DNA of 62,065 nt from Singulisphaera sp. GP187 (lineage in GTDB: Bacteria > Planctomycetota > Planctomycetia > Gemmatales > Gemmataceae): positions 1-62,065 of the forward strand of contig CAMAUE010000011.1 in NCBI GenBank assembly GCA_945861245.1, given 5' to 3'. Positions 1 to 9,500 of this stretch are shown piece after piece. The stretch's first letter is position 1. Every line of letters starts with the position of its first letter. The notes under the pieces are model-generated. The model ran no database searches. It was given only the letters and a program-made list of their open reading frames with translations, and had not been told where the DNA came from. Both the position numbers and the translations under genes were made by a program.

Positions 1-1586
1 CCGGCGATCAGGAACTCACGCTTCGTCAGGCGGAACCTGGTATTGAACGCTGGCTCGGGCGATTCGACAAGTTCCACATCGAATTGATCCATCGGCAGCG
101 CTGTCGGGGCCGGTGCTATGGGCGCCGCCGCGGCCGCTGGCGGCGGCAGCGCGACGGCGATGGGGGCCGGCGCCGCAACGGGATTCGCCGGCCGCGTTAT
201 CGCCACTGGCACCGCCGGTACCACAGCAGGCTCCATTTGCACGCCGGTGCGGCGTTTGCGTTGCTTTTCCGGTTGTTGTTGAGCTGCTGGTCTCGTCGGT
301 TTCGGTTGCTTCGACGCGGGCACGATCGTTTCCATCGCCGGCTTCACCACGGGACCAATTGGATTTGACACGGGTTTCAAGGCCGGCACATTTGCATTCG
401 ACTTTGGCTTCGGCGTCATCGCCACATCCTCGTCGCGATTCGACATTTCTAGCCAAGTCAGATACTTCTTCATCTGCGGCGTTTCGTCCGTCGGTTTCAG
501 CGAGTCCTTCGTAACCATCAAAAACGTTTCCAACGCCTGCGCTGCCCGCGCCGGCGTCGGGTAACGCTGATCCGGCTTCTTCGCCATCATCCAACTGACG
601 ATCTGCGACAGCCCTTCAGGAATCGCCTGGTTGAATTCCTGTAAAGGCTTCGGCACTTCCGACGCATGGCGGACGATCAGCGTCAAAATGTTTTTGTCCG
701 GAAACGGCGGCTGACCTGTCAGGAAGTGATACAACGTGCAACCCAGGCTGTAAATGTCCGCTCGGATATCGATCGCCCGCGGATCGCGGGCTTGCTCCGG
801 CGCGAGATAGTCCGGCGTTCCCAGGAGCACGCCTTCGCCTGTCAATTCGTCCCTCTCGGCTGCATCGGCGGGAGTGTTCTCGTCGAAAAATTCGCGTGCC
901 AAGCCGATGTCGAGAACCTTGACGTTCGATTTCAACGTCGTCTCGGAGTCGCCTCGCTGCGGCGCGGGAATGATCATGAGATTCGCCGGCTTGAGATCGC
1001 GATGCACCATGTTGTGCTCATGCAGATGCTGCAAACCCAAGAGCGCCTGATGGATGATGCGAACCGCCTCCGCGGGCGGAAGTCGTTTTCGCCTCGCGAT
1101 GAGTTCGTCGAGCGGCTCTCCTTCGAGGTACTCCATAACCAAATAATGGACGCGACTCGTCTCGGCGAGTTGAAACGATTTAAGGACATTGGGGTGTTGT
1201 AATTTTGTCGCCAAGCGACCTTCGCGATGGAACCTCGCCAGCATCAGACTATTCTTCGCCTTCGACGGCGGCAGCACCTTGATCGCCACGATCTGGCCCG
1301 ACGGATGGATCGCCTTGTATACCCCCGCCATGCGCCCGCGACCAATACGCTCAAGCAATCTGTATTCGCCAAAGAAGAAATCATCGACATGTCCGCGTGA
1401 TAACAGGCTGGCCTGATATTCGGTTGTGTAATTGCTCGCGACCAACCACCGGAGGAAAGCCGGCGTGCTCTGGGCCTGATCCTTCGCCTCTGCCAGCCAG
1501 CGCTGTTTCATCGCCAGCACCTCATCGGGATTCATGAGCTTGCTGCGAATCAGAAAGCCACACAGGTTTTCGACTTTGAATTCCAA
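1..1586 (-). CDS. Serine/threonine protein kinase (3' end cut by window edge)
   Basis: The frame is open from a TTG at 1586 to the left edge, about 528 codons with no stop reached. A leader of about 70 residues (VENLCGFLIRSKLMNPDEV) precedes the kinase domain. The domain shows a nucleotide loop GRGRMAGVYKA (alanine where the usual third glycine sits), the VAIK lysine, the catalytic loop HRDLKPANL, LDIG in place of DFG, and a TPDYLAPEQ activation segment, so the essential residues are present. Beyond the domain a proline/alanine-rich linker runs to the edge. An in-frame TGA lies two codons upstream of the TTG. The only alternative is an ATG 18 codons later (MNPDEV), which would cut off the conserved leader. 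Role inferred: Hanks-type signalling kinase; substrate unknown. Confidence 0.85.
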   Translation of the reverse strand, partial: MEFKVENLCGFLIRSKLMNPDEVLAMKQRWLAEAKDQAQSTPAFLRWLVASNYTTEYQASLLSRGHVDDFFFGEYRLLERIGRGRMAGVYKAIHPSGQIVAIKVLPPSKAKNSLMLARFHREGRLATKLQHPNVLKSFQLAETSRVHYLVMEYLEGEPLDELIARRKRLPPAEAVRIIHQALLGLQHLHEHNMVHRDLKPANLMIIPAPQRGDSETTLKSNVKVLDIGLAREFFDENTPADAAERDELTGEGVLLGTPDYLAPEQARDPRAIDIRADIYSLGCTLYHFLTGQPPFPDKNILTLIVRHASEVPKPLQEFNQAIPEGLSQIVSWMMAKKPDQRYPTPARAAQALETFLMVTKDSLKPTDETPQMKKYLTWLEMSNRDEDVAMTPKPKSNANVPALKPVSNPIGPVVKPAMETIVPASKQPKPTRPAAQQQPEKQRKRRTGVQMEPAVVPAVPVAITRPANPVAAPAPIAVALPPPAAAAAPIAPAPTALPMDQFDVELVESPEPAFNTRFRLTKREFLIA

Positions 1587-1612
1587 ACGTCACCTGTCAT
1601 TTGCAATCGCCG

Positions 1613-1677
1613 CAGAGCCACGCACGGAGTATCTGATCGGAACGAACAGCAATCCGCTTCCTTCGTGCCTGGCTCTG
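1613..1677. repeat. Class F palindrome, degenerate
   Basis: The arms CAGAGCCACGCACGGAGTA and CTTCGTGCCTGGCTCTG face each other with mismatches. They match the arms at 26059, 31543 and 46577. The element lies upstream of the kinase in the 326-base gap 1587-1912, which otherwise holds only the hairpin at 1844-1870; I see no gene in it. Confidence 0.6.
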
Positions 1678-1843
1678 AAATGGCAGCCAACCAAGAACGC
1701 CAATTTTAGTTTATGGACTTGCTACTGGCGATGGGATATTCCCGGGAAATGAGATTACGATGCCATCGTCCGCTATTCGCAAGGTTCCTCCGTAAAGACA
1801 ACGGCTGCGCGATTCGCGAGCATTTTTTCGAGTCGGAAGCGTA

Positions 1844-1870
1844 AGCGACGGACTGAAGAAATCCGTCGCT
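1844..1870. terminator. Perfect 9-bp stem-loop downstream of metallopeptidase
   Basis: AGCGACGGA and TCCGTCGCT pair perfectly around a 9-base loop, 43 bases past the stop of the minus-strand gene ending at 1913. There is no clear U-run, so it may act as a transcript-end hairpin or be half of another dispersed palindrome. Confidence 0.4.
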
Positions 1871-1912
1871 ATAGCCTCTAACTCGTACTTTTGTCGGGCG
1901 CGTCAAAATGTT

Positions 1913-2740
1913 TCACTTGCTGTTCTTGAGCGATAGCCCGAACGCCGACGCGACATCGGCGACGAAGGGCTTGTGGGCAACCGGCACGCGGCTATGCCAC
2001 TCGGCCAAATACTCCGCGAAACTTAGTTCCTTTTGCGCCTCGAACTGATTTAGCCAATTCAACGCCTCCCAACGAGCGGGATTCTTCTCAAGCAACGGCA
2101 ATAGAACGTGTACGCCGATTGCATGGATCTTCGGGCGATCGATCTTCCGTAGCGATGCCTCATTTTCCTGAAGCCATTTGGGGAGAGTCTCTTTGTCGAG
2201 TTTCGTCACGCCTCGCATGTAGTCGTCCGCATAGGTTTCAAACGAACCGGCGTATGGCTTCCAGTTAGCGTACGGCGGCTTCTCCTTCCACGTCTTCGCC
2301 ATGCGGCGCATGGCAAAGATAGACGCCGTCTCGCAGAGCGATTCCTCGAACCATAGATTGGTGTTCTTGGCCGCCCGATAGTTGCAGAGAATATGCCCCA
2401 TTTCATGACCAAACTGATAGGCGAACTGCGACCAGAACGTGCCCCTTACGTTCAGGCTTACCCGACGTTCGCCTTTTGCGCCCGTGCCATAAAACACAAT
2501 GGGCGATCCCTTGGATCGGCTCACGGTGATCGGCTCGAATTTTCGCTTCGGGAAATACGGCACCAACTCGCTGGCGACTGATCGGCACACCGCCTCGATG
2601 TTGCCTGGTGGCGCGTCGCCCCAATCGTCCTTCAAAACCTTGATCGACGGAACCTGTGCTTCAATCGACGACGGAGAGCCGACGATTCCCAGGGCACAAA
2701 TAATCACCCCTATGACAAAACGACCGTGGATTCGATTCAT
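1913..2740 (-). CDS. Secreted zinc metallopeptidase-like protein
   Basis: 275 residues. The ATG at 2740 is chosen because an AGGAGG ribosome site lies 8 bases upstream and it opens directly onto a signal peptide (MNRIHGRFVIGVIICALGIV), with likely cleavage near SIEAQ. A zinc-binding HEMGH motif sits at residues 112-116. It is followed about 17 residues later by FEESLCE, which could give the glutamate third ligand of a gluzincin. This fits a secreted or periplasmic metallopeptidase of a family I cannot name; the substrate is unknown. It is co-directional with the M23 protein upstream (66-base gap) and may share its transcript. Confidence 0.7.
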   Translation of the reverse strand: MNRIHGRFVIGVIICALGIVGSPSSIEAQVPSIKVLKDDWGDAPPGNIEAVCRSVASELVPYFPKRKFEPITVSRSKGSPIVFYGTGAKGERRVSLNVRGTFWSQFAYQFGHEMGHILCNYRAAKNTNLWFEESLCETASIFAMRRMAKTWKEKPPYANWKPYAGSFETYADDYMRGVTKLDKETLPKWLQENEASLRKIDRPKIHAIGVHVLLPLLEKNPARWEALNWLNQFEAQKELSFAEYLAEWHSRVPVAHKPFVADVASAFGLSLKNSK

Positions 2741-2806
2741 TATCGGCCCTCCTGTTGTGCTTGCATCGTTGTTGATTTCGTACCACACGCTTCAGCCATC
2801 TCTCCG

Positions 2807-4288
2807 TCAGTCGCCGACGCGTACCTGTAAATGTGCGGTCGCGGTTTGGCCGAGTGAATCGGTGCGCTGGACCTGCACGACGTAATGGCCCGCGCGTTGA
2901 AAACGGTGTACGGTGAGGGCATACCCATCTTTGGCGAGGGGTACGACGTTGCCATCACTTTGCACGATGACTTTCGGGCTTCCATCGCCGAAGTCCCAGG
3001 TTTCTTTGCCGTCCGTTGTGCGGAACGTACGGACTTTGAAGGTTACGGGGTCGCCGGCCTTGATGTCGAATGTCGGGTAGTAGACGGCATGGATCGACGG
3101 CGGCATCTTTGCCTTCGGATCTTTGGCATGGACGTGGACCACAGCGAAGTCGTAGTCGATCCGCCCTGCCCCGTCGCGGATTTTCAGAATCTCGCTGTAA
3201 ACGCCCGGCTTGATATACACTCGCTCGACGCGATTACCATTCGCCTTCGAGCCATCGGCGAAGGTCCAGTCGAAGGCGTCGATCTTGCCCGAGGCGGTCC
3301 AGGAACGCGAACCGTCGAGCGTGACTTTGTCGCCGACTGTCGCGAAGTGGTGCGGCCTGGCGACGGCGAGCAGCGCGGGTTTGTATTGGCGGATGTAAGC
3401 GTCCCAGAGGAAGGCGTAACCGTCGATGATACCCCATTTGCCTGAGGGTTGCTTTCCGGTGATGTCGAAGTGGAGGTGCGACCACCCACCGCTGCCGCCT
3501 TCCTTGCCAAGGATGCCGATGCGTTGGCCGATCTTGACCTTCGCACCGGGTTTGATCGACGGCATGATGGTATGCAGGTGGCTATAGCGATAAAACCACC
3601 CCCGGCCATCGAGCAGGTAGACAACGTCATAGCGTGGCTTGACAAGCGATTTCTCGTACCCGGAAAGGATCGCCTTGCCCGACGAAATGACGGTGCCCTC
3701 AGTGGCTGCGACGACATCGACGAGTTCCTCGGCCCCGCCGATGTCCAGGCCGTAGTGGTAGTAGATTTTCTTGTTAAGCGGATTCTCGCCGCCGTCAACG
3801 AACACCGGCTCGTTGGCCATCTGGGTTTGGCTGGCGAACCAGCGCTGCTTGGCGGGATAGATGAACGTGCCCGGTGCGAGCAGCGGCTCGTCGCCAGGCC
3901 AAACGCGAATGCGGGCGTCGGTGTCGAGCCCCCACGGATTTTCGCCGGCGACACCCTTCGTAGCATTGCGCGGATAGCCGGCGGTAATCGGACAATCGAC
4001 AAGCAGGTCGCCAACCCGCGTCGGCAGCTGGTAGTTCGCCGAAAGCAGCGTCACCGGCGTATCATTGATCAGCACCTTAACCTCCGCTCGGCGGACGGCA
4101 CCCCGCAATTCGTCGCGGGTTTCCTTCAATTCGACCAGTTTTACCGATACCATGCGCTCGCCGCTTAGCGTGACAATTTGCGTTTCCCCGACCTTGAGAT
4201 CGGCGCTGCGCATGCTAACGGGAATCGTCGGCTCGCCGGCGTGAAGGAGAGATACGCCAAGAAACGTAATGGAGAGGATGGTTCGCAT
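2807..4288 (-). CDS. Secreted M23-family peptidase with PKD domains
   Basis: 493 residues. The ATG at 4288 has a GGAG site and begins a signal peptide (MRTILSITFLGVSLLHAG). The M23/LytM metallopeptidase core spans about residues 170-300, with H178 and D182 in YYHYGLDIGG and the HLH motif at 271-273; these are the zinc ligands of lysostaphin-like enzymes. Two PKD-like Ig folds follow, at about 310-385 (WTFADGS) and 400-490 (WDFGDGS). The family cleaves peptide crosslinks in peptidoglycan or other peptides outside the cytoplasm. The PKD tandem suggests a binding or cell-surface role. It lies between TetR and the metallopeptidase on the same strand. Confidence 0.85.
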   Translation of the reverse strand: MRTILSITFLGVSLLHAGEPTIPVSMRSADLKVGETQIVTLSGERMVSVKLVELKETRDELRGAVRRAEVKVLINDTPVTLLSANYQLPTRVGDLLVDCPITAGYPRNATKGVAGENPWGLDTDARIRVWPGDEPLLAPGTFIYPAKQRWFASQTQMANEPVFVDGGENPLNKKIYYHYGLDIGGAEELVDVVAATEGTVISSGKAILSGYEKSLVKPRYDVVYLLDGRGWFYRYSHLHTIMPSIKPGAKVKIGQRIGILGKEGGSGGWSHLHFDITGKQPSGKWGIIDGYAFLWDAYIRQYKPALLAVARPHHFATVGDKVTLDGSRSWTASGKIDAFDWTFADGSKANGNRVERVYIKPGVYSEILKIRDGAGRIDYDFAVVHVHAKDPKAKMPPSIHAVYYPTFDIKAGDPVTFKVRTFRTTDGKETWDFGDGSPKVIVQSDGNVVPLAKDGYALTVHRFQRAGHYVVQVQRTDSLGQTATAHLQVRVGD

Positions 4289-4344
4289 GGAAACTCCATT
4301 GTGGTATTGCCGCAAGCGGCATACGAGAAAGCACTTCGTGATCG

Positions 4345-4929
4345 CTAAACACAAGTGACACGCGTTGTCATGCCGTGCATGAACTGGTCGTAGATCCAAT
4401 CAGCCATGTCGCTTGGCCAGGGCTGTGGTGTGAAGCGAAGCAAACCACGGATGATGCCGACCAGCGCCAACGCGGCCCATTGCGGGCGTTCGGCCATCGG
4501 TTTGCCGGTGGATTCAAGCTGTGTGACGAGCTCGGTCACGAGTTGAAACCACTGGGTTCGGATGGCGTGGAGAGCGTTCGTTGACGCCGTCGAACCGGAT
4601 GTTTCGATACGTTGGATCAGTTCGAGAAAATACGGTTGCTGTTCGTAGAACCTAACAATGTTGCGGATGAAGTCGCGAACCTTATCACACGGATCACCAG
4701 GACCGATTATTTTGCCGTGGGACTCGTCGAAGAGGCGCTGCATGCCGTGGACGGTGAGGGCGAGGTAGAGGTCTTCCTTGTCGTTGTAATAACGGTAGAG
4801 GGTGCCCTTGGCGACGCCTGCGTGGTCAGCGATGTCGTCCATGCGCACTTGGTGATAGTGGTGCATGGCGAACAGCTGAGCGGCAGCGTCGAGAATCTGT
4901 TGCCCACGTTTGGGATCGCAAGTACGCAT
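4345..4929 (-). CDS. TetR/AcrR-family transcriptional regulator
   Basis: 194 residues from the ATG at 4929 (MRTCDPKRG); a GTG 13 codons earlier is possible. The N-terminal helix-turn-helix has the TetR signature (MDDIADHAGVAKGTLYRYY). The rest is a helical ligand-binding domain. It is divergent from the RND adaptor gene at 5205, with a 16-base palindromic operator at 5121-5136 in the shared region. That makes it the likely local repressor of the efflux operon, relieved by an unknown drug-like ligand. Its 3' end lies 56 bases before the M23 gene on the same strand. Confidence 0.88.
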   Translation of the reverse strand: MRTCDPKRGQQILDAAAQLFAMHHYHQVRMDDIADHAGVAKGTLYRYYNDKEDLYLALTVHGMQRLFDESHGKIIGPGDPCDKVRDFIRNIVRFYEQQPYFLELIQRIETSGSTASTNALHAIRTQWFQLVTELVTQLESTGKPMAERPQWAALALVGIIRGLLRFTPQPWPSDMADWIYDQFMHGMTTRVTCV

Positions 4930-5089
4930 AACGTGAATCGATTCGATAGGAAGCTCGCGAACTCGCACGTTAGCTGCGATTCGCGTCCGACCGTAATGAT
5001 AATATTTAGATGATAAGCCGAGACATGGAACGATACAAGAGTCAGGCGAAAACTACGCGAGGAATGTCACTGATTCGGTGCAGAAAGAG

Positions 5090-5118
5090 TTGACATCGAA
5101 TGCGGGATTACAGATAAT
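5090..5118 (+). promoter_or_regulatory. Sigma-70-type promoter of the RND efflux operon
   Basis: TTGACA at 5090-5095, a 17-base spacer and GATAAT at 5113-5118. This is one mismatch from consensus with ideal spacing. It points toward the adaptor gene at 5205, leaving a leader of about 80 bases. Confidence 0.75.
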
Positions 5119-5120
5119 TG

Positions 5121-5136
5121 AACTGACGAGTCAGTT
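5121..5136. promoter_or_regulatory. TetR-type operator
   Basis: AACTGAC-GA-GTCAGTT is a perfect 7+7 inverted repeat starting 3 bases after the -10 hexamer, so it covers the predicted transcription start. Symmetry, size and position between a tetR gene and its efflux target are those of an AcrR/TetR operator: a bound repressor would block initiation. Confidence 0.72.
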
Positions 5137-5204
5137 TTGTTTCCTGCCGATTCCACACTTTTCTGTTGACGCTGTCTCGTGCTCGTTGTGTTTGTAAGGA
5201 ATAG

Positions 5205-6464
5205 ATGATGAGCGCACTGCCAACGCTGGTTGTTCTGCTGCCGCGACTTGGCGCGAACCTGATGCTCGCGCTCGTATCGACGCTGGCGCTCGCCGGTTGC
5301 ACGCGCCCCGAACCTAGCCTGGCGCCGCCGAAGCCTGTGGAAGTGATCGTCAGCGGAGCCGTGATCCGCGAGGTCGTCGATTTCGAAGATTTCACAGGTC
5401 GCATCGAATCGATGGAACGCATCGACATACGTGCCCGCGTCACGGGACATCTGCTGCACATCTACTTCAAGGATGGCGAGAAAGTCAAAAAAAACGCTCC
5501 CCTTTTCGACATTGATCCGTCGACATACAAGGCGGAATTCGATCGTGCCGAGGCAAGCGTTGGTCTTGCCACTCTCAAAGTCAAGCGACTCAAAGCCGAC
5601 TACGAACGTGCCAAGGGTTTGTTCGCGAACAAAGCATTGGGACAGGAAGCGTTCGACAAAGCGTCCGGCGACTACCACGAAGCCGCGGGTTCGGAACAGG
5701 TCGCCCTGGCGACACGGAAGGTTGCCGAGGTTCAATTGAATTACACAAAGATCGTGTCGCCGATCGACGGTGTCGCGGGCGAGGCGATGATCGATCAGTT
5801 TAACCTCGTCAGGGCTGATGAAACCGTGCTAACGACGGTGATGTCGATGGATCCCGTCTATGCCTATTTCGACGTCGATGAACGTACGAGACTGCGAATC
5901 CAACGGCTGATGCAGGAGGGCAAAATACGCTCATCCACGGCAAATGAAGCAATCGTACTGCTTGCGCTTTCAGACGAGAGCGACTTCAAAGATCACGTAG
6001 GCAGAGTCCATTTCATCGACAATCATTTCAACCCGACGACGGGAACCATGCGCTTGCGTGCGTCATTTCCCAATCCGAATCGATTGCTGACGCCCGGCCT
6101 GTTCGTGCGAATTCGTCTGCCGATTGGCGACCCGCATGTGTCCATAATGGTTCCCGAAATTGCGATCGGCTCGGATCAGGGGCAAAAGTACGTCTATGTC
6201 GTAAGCTCAGACAACGAGATCGCGCAGCGAAAGATTCAAATTGGCATGCAGGTGAAATCGCTGCGTGTCGTCAACGATGGTTTGAAGGAAGGCGAACGCG
6301 TCGTCATTAGCGGTTTGCAGCGAGTTCGGCCTCGTCTCAAGGTGAACGCCAAGGACGAACAGATTCCGTCAACAGCGGGGGCCTCAACCTTGGCGCCGCT
6401 CCTACGTGCATTGCCTCGCGGTACCGCCGCCTCTCTGTCGAAAGCCGACGGCGGAATTCGCTAG
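5205..6464 (+). CDS. RND efflux periplasmic adaptor subunit (AcrA/MexA type), lipoprotein
   Basis: 419 residues. The ATG at 5205 (or 5208) follows an AAGGA site. A lipobox LALAGC places the lipidated cysteine at residue 32. The sequence then follows the membrane-fusion-protein plan: a half beta-barrel/lipoyl part (TGRIESMERIDIRARVTGHL), a coiled-coil hairpin rich in Lys/Glu/Ala, the second lipoyl half (NYTKIVSPIDGVAGEA) and the barrel/membrane-proximal domain. It bridges the inner-membrane pump to an outer-membrane channel; no TolC-like gene is in the window. It is the first gene of the operon with the two permeases downstream, under the promoter at 5090-5118. Confidence 0.9.
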   Translation: MMSALPTLVVLLPRLGANLMLALVSTLALAGCTRPEPSLAPPKPVEVIVSGAVIREVVDFEDFTGRIESMERIDIRARVTGHLLHIYFKDGEKVKKNAPLFDIDPSTYKAEFDRAEASVGLATLKVKRLKADYERAKGLFANKALGQEAFDKASGDYHEAAGSEQVALATRKVAEVQLNYTKIVSPIDGVAGEAMIDQFNLVRADETVLTTVMSMDPVYAYFDVDERTRLRIQRLMQEGKIRSSTANEAIVLLALSDESDFKDHVGRVHFIDNHFNPTTGTMRLRASFPNPNRLLTPGLFVRIRLPIGDPHVSIMVPEIAIGSDQGQKYVYVVSSDNEIAQRKIQIGMQVKSLRVVNDGLKEGERVVISGLQRVRPRLKVNAKDEQIPSTAGASTLAPLLRALPRGTAASLSKADGGIR

Positions 6465-6501
6465 GGATCATTCGTAATGATATCTTCCCGATGTCGTATT
6501 G

Positions 6502-6555
6502 CCGCTTGCGGCTAAGCGCTCGCGTGGCGCCATGCGAACGCTAAGCCGCAAGCGG
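6502..6555. repeat. Class A palindrome
   Basis: Arms CCGCTTGCGGCTAAGCGCT and ACGCTAAGCCGCAAGCGG lie between adaptor and first permease. The permease frame is open through it, but conserved permease sequence starts only after it. Confidence 0.8.
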
Positions 6556-6579
6556 AGAACCCCTGACCCCCCAACCACA

Positions 6580-9500
6580 TTGTTCTCACGATATTTCATA
6601 GATCGGCCGATCTTTGCATCGGTGCTTTCGATTCTCATTACGCTGGCGGGAGGCATTGCCGTCTTCTCGCTGCCGCTGGCGATGTATCCGCGCATCACGC
6701 CGCCAACCGTGCAAGTCGATTGCAATTTTCCGGGTGCCAGCGCCGACGTCGTGCAACAGAGCATTGCCGTGCCGATCGAGCAGCAAGTGAACGGCGTCGA
6801 GGGCATGCTTTACATGTCGTCGCAGTGCACGAACGACGGTTCGTACAACCTGTCCGTGACCTTCGATCCGAGCGTTGATCTCAATCTGGCCCAGGTACTG
6901 GTGCAAAATCGCGTAAACCTGGCGCTGCCGTCGCTGCCCGATTCCGTCAAGCAGACGGGCGTGATGACACGCAAGAAATCGCCCGACATCTTGATGACCG
7001 TCAACGTATTCTCACCCGATCTCAGGCATGACCAGCTTTATCTCAGCAACTACGCTTTACTACAAATCCGCGACGAAATCGCTCGCATCTCCGGCGTGGG
7101 CGACATCTCGGTGCTTGGTCAACGCGATTACAGCATGCGAATCTGGGTCGATCCCGAACGCCTCGCCTACCTTTCGATCACGGCAGGTGATGTCGCCGGG
7201 GCGATCCGCGATCAGAATCGCGAAGCCACGCCAGGCCAAATTGGGCAGGAGCCGATGGCGTTGGGCCAGGATTTTCAAGTCCCACTGAAGGCGCTGGGGC
7301 GTCTGTCAAGCATCGAGCAGTTCAAAGAAATCATCATCAAATCGACACCCGACGGGCGGATCGTGCGATTGAAAGACGTGGCCCGTATCACGCTGTCGGC
7401 GAAGAACGAACAGATGTCCTGCAATGTCGACCAGCGGCCGTCGGTCGGCCTGGCGATCTTTCAACTTCCCGACGCCAACGCCCTCGACACGGCGGATCGC
7501 ATCATCGCGAAGATGAATGAACTCAAGAACAGTTTTCCCGAAGGTGTTGATTATCAGATTTCCTACGATACGACGCCGTTCACTCGCGAATCGATCCGTG
7601 AGGTCTTCAAGACACTCATCGACTCCGTGCTGCTCGTGGCGTTGGTCGTGATCCTTTTTCTGCAAAATTGGCGGTCGGCGATCATTCCGCTGGTGGCGGT
7701 CCCCGTCGCGATTGTCGGCACGTTTGCCGTCATGGCGGTGCTTGGATTCAGCCTCAACACGCTGACGCTCTTCGGCCTGGTGCTGGCAATCGGCATCGTC
7801 GTCGATGACGCCATCGTCGTCGTCGAAGCGGTCGAGCATCATATCGAGCATGGCCTCTCGCCACGGGAAGCGACGATTCGCGCTATGGAGCAAGTGTCCG
7901 GGCCGGTCATCGCGGTGGGTTTGGTTCTGAGCGCGGTGTTCGTACCGTGTGCGTTTATGAGCGGTCTCACGGGCCAGTTCTTCCGTCAATTCGCGTTGAC
8001 GATTGCCGTATCAACCGTCATCTCCGCATTTAACTCGCTAACGTTAAGCCCCGCGCTCGCAGCTATTTTGCTCAAGCCGAGAGCGAAGGGCGCTTACGTG
8101 GGCCTGCCTGCCGTCGTCTTCGCCGGACTTGGTGTCTGGGGCGCCACGCACCTTCGATTGCCGATTGCGTCTTGGTGTGAAGCCAACCTCGAAATTGATT
8201 ACCCTGACCTCCTGGCTTGGGGCATCCTGCCTATCGGCGCCATCGTCGGTTGGCTGATGGCGTCGCCATGCAATGCCGGGCTCGCCTGGTGGTTCGCGGT
8301 ATTCAATCGGGTGTTCGCCTGGAGCACCAACGCTTACACGCACATCGTACGCTGGGCGTTGCGTGGCTGTGTGTTGATGTTACTGCTTTACGTCGGCTTG
8401 CTGGGGTTGACTTGGCATACCTTCAACGCTCTGCCGCGCGGCTTCATTCCAAATCAGGACATGGGCTACTTCATGGTCAACGTGCAACTTCCGGACGCCG
8501 CGGCCATGGAACGCACCCGCGCTGTGATGGATCGTGCCCAGAAGATCGTCCACGATGCGCCTGGCGTGACTCACTCGTCGGCACTCGCAGGATCATCGCT
8601 GCTGTTAAACGCCGTCGGTTCCAACTTCGGGTCATTGTTTGTGATGCTCGATGATTTCTCGAAACGGCAAGGAACTGAATTTTATAGTGAGACGATCATC
8701 GCGAACCTGCGTACTCGCTTCAACAAGGAGATCCCCGAGGCCCAGATCGCGGTCTTTGGGCCGCCGCCGATTCGCGGCGTGGGCCGGGCCGGTGGATTCA
8801 AGCTCATGATAAAAGACCTCGCCGATCAGCAACCGCGTGCCTTGCAAGGCCGGGCTGACAACATGGTGGAACTCGGGAATACGATGGTGCTCGACGACAC
8901 GGGGCTGCCGCTCGAACTCACGGGCAAACAGCGTGAGGCCGGCAGCGTATCGGGTCGCAGTGCCCTCACCGGCCTGATTAGTCCGTTTCGCGCCAACGTT
9001 CCAACATTCTTCGTGGACGTGAACCGCACTCAGGCGATGGCGATGGAAGTGCCGCTCAAGGACACATTTGAAACGATGCAAATATATCTTGGCTCGATGT
9101 ATGTCAACGACTTCAATCTCTATGGCCGAACTTGGCAGGTGATCCTGCAAGCCGACGCCCCGTTTCGCGACAAGATCGACGATGTTCGCCGACTGCAAGT
9201 TCGCAACAGCGCCGGCGAGATGGTCCCGCTCGGAGCGCTGTGTACCATCAACGAAGTTAACGGGCCTTTGGTTCTGACGCGGCACAATCAAAAGCCGGCG
9301 GCGGCGATTTCAGGCAACGCGGCGCAAGGCGTCAGTTCGAATCAAGCTCTTCAATTCATGGAAAAATTGGCAAAGGACAACCTCCCCAAGAACATGGGAT
9401 ACGAATGGACCGAGTTGGCGTTCCTCGAAGTTCGCGCCGGCAACACCGGCATGGTCATCTTCCTCTTCGCCGTCGCCATGGTCTTCCTCGTTCTCGCCGC

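Noticed and set aside
16..594. 192-residue minus-strand frame at the left edge
   Set aside because: It is a shifted frame of the kinase linker, whose own frame is continuous with clear kinase motifs.
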